From NCBI GenBank assembly GCA_000697665.1, contig KL197721.1, positions 893,576 through 957,575 of the forward strand: a stretch of 64,000 nt of DNA, given 5' to 3'. The position numbers and the translations under genes were made by a program. Shown in pieces: positions 59,501 through 64,000 of this stretch (position 1 is the stretch's first letter; each line of letters begins with the position of its first letter). The DNA comes from Jaapia argillacea MUCL 33604. Its lineage: Eukaryota > Basidiomycota > Agaricomycetes > Jaapiales > Jaapiaceae. Below the pieces are notes generated by a model. It saw nothing but the letters and a program-made list of their open reading frames with translations. It was not told where the DNA came from and did not search any database.

Positions 59501-60653
59501 TTGGACTATCAAACGCACACCCCCAAACACTCTCCGATTCCTTCTTCCCCTTATCCTTCCCCCTAGCATGACCAGGTGTATAATTCTGTTGTCCATCCGA
59601 ATCCCTAATATTGAACGAAATGACTTTGCCATCCGGTAATGACTGAAGATACAAATCATCAGGAGTCCGATGATAAGTGGATTGCAACACGTTGTCTTGG
59701 TTATTAGGTCCGTATGTCGAAAACGACAAGTTCTGGATATTGGTCGATTTGGAAAAGGATGAGGAGGAACCGGAGAGGGGACGGGTATAGATTGATATAT
59801 GGTAATCTAACCAACCAACCAACATTCAGTTACTTCTGATGGGCAGGAATACGGCGGGGAGAAGAGGTGGCTTACCAGTACGCCCAATGTATATCTCAGT
59901 AGGCTTCGAGACTTTCCTCCCCTCCCTCTCCTCATCCTCCAACTCATCCAAATCCAATTCAACATCCAACTCCTCCTCAATAGGTCCATCCCACGGACAT
60001 TCCCAATTCAACGCTCCCTTCACCCTCCCAGTTTCCAACTCAACCAACATCAACGTAGTTTCCTTCTTCCCCACAAACACTCTCCTCTCATCATCACCCG
60101 CCAACGTGAACGGGCTCATATCCACTAATTCTGGCATTGAGAAGGGTAATCGGACGAGGGAGGATGAGGGAGATTGGAGGACGTAAATTGACCCGGACTG
60201 GGGTTCGATGATGTATTGTTCTTGGTCTGGGTCTTGGTCGTATGGAAAGGAAGAGTCGGAGTCTCGTGAAGATGGGTTATGACGTGTCCTCACTAGTGGT
60301 TGCAAACTAGCAGGGACAAACCCAGGCGAAGGTGTAGAAGAAGACGACATCGACCACAACACAGCCCCACTCGTCCTGTTCAACGCATGAAAGTTTCCAT
60401 CCACCGAAGCAACCAAAACCATATCCATCAACTTGAGTTCATCTCGATCTTCAGAATAACCGGCGTGTGAGGCAGAACCTGCTAATGGTGGTGCGAAACG
60501 ATAGTATTCGCCATGGTGGTTGAGATCACGAGGGGAGAGTTCTGTGATTCGGTCTGTGATGGCTTGGCCGGTGAGAGCGATGGGTTCTGTGAGGCTGCGA
60601 GTGGCGAGTGATAGAGAGAGAAGGAGAGTTGATAGGCGTTGTAGGATTGCCAT
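56525..60653 (-). CDS. IRE1: Ire1 unfolded-protein-response kinase/endoribonuclease
   Basis: Six exons (60653-59876, 59806-59500, 59424-57992, 57934-57091, 57034-56767, 56707-56525) sum to an open frame of 1,270 residues. It begins with a signal peptide (MAILQRLSTLLLSLSLATRS), then the ER-luminal sensor with LVASVDGNFHALNRTSG, IYIGRTDYHIS and YGPNNQD. The span is SVLLCLLLLFAGAWVVWW. A disordered linker with polyQ leads to the kinase: GFGSHGTVVFKG, VAVKRLL, HRDIKPQN, ISDFGL and GTVGWRAPEIL. The C-terminal KEN ribonuclease domain is complete (FLQDASDRFE, LMRALRNKKHHYQDLPD, EGFLSYFTRRFPRLFLHVHS). It senses unfolded proteins and splices the HAC1/XBP1-type mRNA. Confidence 0.97.
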
Positions 60654-63072
60654 GAGGAATCATCCCGTCATGGACGGGGTCAAGATATAGTTGAGGCTGT
60701 ACTCCGAGCGGGTGTGGGCGGTATGTGTACTGTGGTGTGCTGTAGTGGGGGTATTAGCCTATTATAGTCCCAACCATTATTTGGATCAGCCATTGAAAGG
60801 TTCTGGACACATCAGTTCCTCCCACTGCACACAGCTCAGTTATGGTCGTAGGGTCCGTGCGTCGTCCGAGCTGACTCAGAGCATGTGCGCTCCTATCAAC
60901 CCGCCCAGGGACATATTTCCAACCCCATAACCGTGCAAACAGGGCGGAAGGAAGGGGAAAAAAGGTGGAGTCCTCACCTTGAGTATCTATGCTGTCTCTT
61001 CACGGCAACGGATATCTAGCGCCGAACTCGAAGTGTTTGCGGCTCTGAGGGAGAGAAAGACGAAAGCAAGTGAAAACAGAAGCTGCCAGCACAGTGGCCG
61101 AGGCTGGTTGAATCTCGCAGAAACACAGGAACTTGGGCGGACAAGACGTGTATTCGTGGTACCCAATGCCGACGCCCACAAACGCCGAAACACGTGGAAC
61201 TGCCCAACAATGGAAACTGTGGCTGGGCATACGGTGAACTGACGCCTTCACCATCTTGCTCATTCGCCTGATCACAGACTATGCGACAAAAAGGCTGCCA
61301 GGTAACTCCCCTACTTGCGTCGGCACCTCCCCTCCTCTGGAAAGTACCATCTGTATTGTCGTTATTCTGAGAAATCTTGAGCAACGCACACACCTTCTTG
61401 CAATCACCAAACCATGGAATTCATGTGGTCATTTGCAAGCACTGGGAAACCATACAAGCCATGGTTCATCGCTACAAGGTCATCATGATCCACCTCGTTA
61501 CATTCCACCCACCTTCCCCGATAACTTGACCCCAGCCACCCTCGAACTGCCTACTCAACTCTCAATCTCAGCCAAAAACTCGCCCCTCCCGATTCCCTAC
61601 TCACTCCTCGTAATTCCTCAATCCCTCATCCCAATTGCTGTTCCCCCTTTCTCTCCCCTCCAAAAATTCCCAATTACCTTTGCTCATCTCCCCCCTTTCC
61701 GTCACTCCCTTTCTTCACACCAAATAGGTCACACCCTGGCTACATACGGAGCGACATTTCGGGCCTTTGCCCATACTCGCCTCGCCGGTCCTCACTCCTC
61801 TCAGGCCCTCAGATTTATTTACCCAAATTATCATCGAGATTGTAAGGCAGGCTCGTAAGGCAGGCGCAGTATGAGGCTATCGACATGCAGTCTATTTTGC
61901 ATAGATTGTTGTACATAGTCTTGAAGCTCTTCGGTGTGAGGGAGGCAGAATGGACGCTGTCGTGTTCTACTCAAACACATTTTCTCACCCGATTTTCCTC
62001 AATCCTGTCCCAGTAATTGCCATTGCGTAGCCTTGCGTGAATCGTAGAGACTGGCTTCAAGTCAGTACAGTCGGTAAGTTGAGGGGAAAACGTGTTTTGC
62101 TTTGACACCGCTGTTCAAATTCTTGTCTGAACACGCACACTGCCTACAAAGGTAGAAGCCGTCAATGAGACGCGAAAACTAAAACTGGTTGGTTCTCCAA
62201 TAGCTTTTCATCGGACCTGTATTTGCACCATAGAGCCGTTAAAACGCAAGGATAACATCGGCTCTATTGACGAACCACCCCGCGTTGCAAGCAGCTTGCC
62301 ACAGCACACTCGTCTGTTTGTTGATCAGACTAATTGATGTAACGACTGACTGTTGAACTCACACCCCAATTGGCAGTCAAGAAAGCATTCATGAATTCCC
62401 AAATTCATCTGATCGAGTCCACTTCTCACAACAAGCCCCAGGCTCCTCTCTGATAACCTATCCCCACCGACGAGGTGCTGATGGGTAGAAACGATTGTGC
62501 GAAAATCGTTCGAGAAAGATCCTTGTATAACCCTCAACCTCTGGTCAGACGACAAGATCTATCGCAGTATTTTGTAGAACTTCGAGAAAGTGGCTGGCCG
62601 AGAGATATATATCTTGGGAAAAGACTAGGCTATCGGTTCTGGGAGGCAAGCTGAGCGGCACCAGCCTTGTCCGTTAGTTCAGCCAGAGTTTCATCTACAG
62701 AAGTGTATGATACCTCTTGAGTAGTAACGCTGGGGGCCCCTGAGGTAAGATGAAATGGATTATTGGACGCCCTGTCGTACACTGCTCGAAGAAGTGGCGT
62801 TACAACTGGGAGGCCCTTGTACTAGTATCTCCTCAGCTTCGATGACAAGATTTTCATCATCAACAGTTGTAGCGCAGGAAGCAGTTGTCCGACTTGAGTA
62901 AAAGACGTAGAAGATGTAGGTCAATCATGATGCATGATCAATCAAACCTGAAGTCTCGCGGGATGGAAATCACTGAACTCGGACATCCGACAGTTTGATC
63001 CGTCTGCCATGTGGGTACGGTTCGACCCTGCTTCGTGGCCAGCGCTACACGCTCATCGACTCATAGTACACT
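60654..63072. other. Long spacer with a pyrimidine-rich stretch
   Basis: Over 2.4 kb no gene is recognised. From about 61500 to 61810 the plus strand is C/T-rich, and the long plus-strand frame at 61256-61858 probably reflects this composition. A minus-strand stretch at 62360-62560 (for example HLVGGDRLSERSLGLVVRSG) reads protein-like up to a GTGAGT donor but stands alone, perhaps an exon relic. At 61843-61865 gtaaggcaggc is directly repeated. Confidence 0.4.
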
Positions 63073-63635
63073 ATGTCAAGTTCAGACGACCCAAGAGACC
63101 CTTCCCTCGAATCGAAAGTCACATTTCCCCGGACATGGACTGTCGAGAACGTCGGTATGCCCTTATACATCCTCACCAAAACCTTTTGCACCCCCTCACG
63201 GTCATTTCCAGATAGCTTGTCGTCGTCTGGCATGTTCTTGTCTGGTTTGATCATGGTCACAAAGAACAGGTACGCCTTCAATCTTTTTGCGTCATGTCTT
63301 CGTATTTGATGGGTTTCTTCGTGGTAGGTTCCTCGCTTGGCCCAACCTCATCTTCGCAGTAAGCTCCGTCATCAACCAGCACCCACTACGAACCAAAGAG
63401 GGCTCAAGCCCTCCATGGAGTTCCCTGATGTACGTTCCAATTTCGTTGTCTCCGTCGCCTCGCCTCTCTCTCCTTCTTCATCTCGACCCTCTTCTATCGC
63501 ACCTTTCTGATGCCCGCCTCCCCTGTGACCACAATATTTACGATTTTTTTTGTTCATTTTAGGTTGGCCGTATCCGCGATCATTGCCTCATACATGCCCA
63601 TGACAATTATCACCCATACACCTGTTGTCCAATAG
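63073..63635 (+). CDS. Asterix-family ER membrane protein (PAT complex subunit, WDR83OS-like)
   Basis: Four exons (63073-63154, 63212-63269, 63328-63429, 63563-63635) sum to exactly 104 codons plus a stop, the size of this small family. The product runs SSSDDPRDPSLESKVTFP, then the span-rich core SSSGMFLSGLIMVTKNRFLA, WPNLIFAVSSVINQHPLRTK and LAVSAIIASYMPMTIITHTP. This matches the Asterix/UPF0139 layout: a DPR start, three hydrophobic segments and a conserved N-x-x-P/R-type loop. In animals Asterix pairs with CCDC47 in the PAT complex to shield polar membrane helices during insertion (family knowledge); the fungal role is inferred. The family call rests on pattern, not a search. Confidence 0.8.
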
Positions 63636-64000
63636 ACACCCCTCGTTGTTCTTGTCATCATTATCACTGGTTGCAAATTGATTTAGTGCGAATCGCAATT
63701 AGTGTGCTCCAACGACCCACGTAACGATGGCCTAGGCGGGTTTCATACCAGGTCTAAAATATATTTCCAAATCCTCGACCTCTGCCATGGGCACGAGAAA
63801 ATGAAACCATCACGACTCTGCAACTATTCGCTAACCTCGCCGCTTTCGAAGAAGGGGTGGGCTGGGCGTCAAAGGGCTCTATGATGTCATCCTTTAACAG
63901 CAACCACCAGTTGTGTTCTTTGATTACATCCTCTCAAGGTGTATATCACACCATTGTCAAATCCCTAAGCCAAGAATAAAATTCATAAACCGAGGCACGA
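63636..64000. other. 3' flank, nothing recognised
   Basis: The last 365 bp hold no recognisable gene on either strand. A gene beginning beyond the window cannot be excluded. Confidence 0.3.

Noticed and set aside
61256-61858. A 200-codon plus-strand frame before the Asterix gene
   Set aside because: Much of it spans a C/T-rich tract and yields Pro/Leu/Ser-rich low-complexity sequence without splice or domain support.

Overview
This window looks like nuclear DNA of a filamentous basidiomycete fungus, most likely an Agaricomycete. Genes are dense on both strands, split by many short introns (mostly about 45-60 nt, GT...AG), with roughly balanced base composition. Recognisable fungal housekeeping genes (threonine synthase, the H3K4 methyltransferase Set1, Jip5, cytosolic seryl-tRNA synthetase, the unfolded-protein sensor Ire1 and an Asterix-family ER protein) lie beside families typical of mushroom-forming fungi (F-box/LRR-like proteins, a DUF6534 membrane protein, Ser/Thr-rich single-pass proteins, a P-loop NTPase of Crinkler-like type). 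I see no tRNA, rRNA, CRISPR array, intact transposon or retroelement.

Layout. 0-2.2 kb: purine/pyrimidine-rich DNA forming a long imperfect inverted repeat, plus a relic of the threonine synthase 3' end. 2.2-8.7 kb: a trypsin-like protein, a small membrane protein and a P-loop NTPase. 8.9-10.9 kb: THR4 (-). 11.4-13.3 kb: an F-box gene and a relic of an F-box C-terminus. 13.4-20.3 kb: a divergent pair of large multi-exon genes of unknown function, separated by 1.1 kb that holds a decayed tandem repeat of about 110 bp. 20.6-22.7 kb: a second F-box gene with a tandem broken copy. 23.3-30.3 kb: DUF6534 and other membrane-protein genes in gene-poor surroundings. 31.3-39.4 kb: alpha/beta hydrolase, single-pass Ser/Thr-rich protein and CCCH zinc-finger protein. 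39.5-48.5 kb: SET1, JIP5 and an APH-like kinase, all on the minus strand. 48.5-50.6 kb: a mostly empty stretch holding a JIP5 5' relic. 50.6-60.7 kb: Ser-rich membrane protein, acidic protein, SES1 and IRE1. 60.7-64 kb: a long spacer, then the Asterix gene.

Working together. The housekeeping genes are unrelated in pathway and show no operon-like logic. Ire1 and Asterix both act at the ER membrane but share no visible control. The best candidate for an undescribed system is the divergent pair at 13.4-20.3 kb. The most distinctive pattern is the set of short decayed fragments of nearby genes (THR4, F-box, JIP5) scattered through the spacers.

Coordinates are gene spans. Splice sites were read by eye, and where the exon lengths were summed and gave an open frame this is stated.
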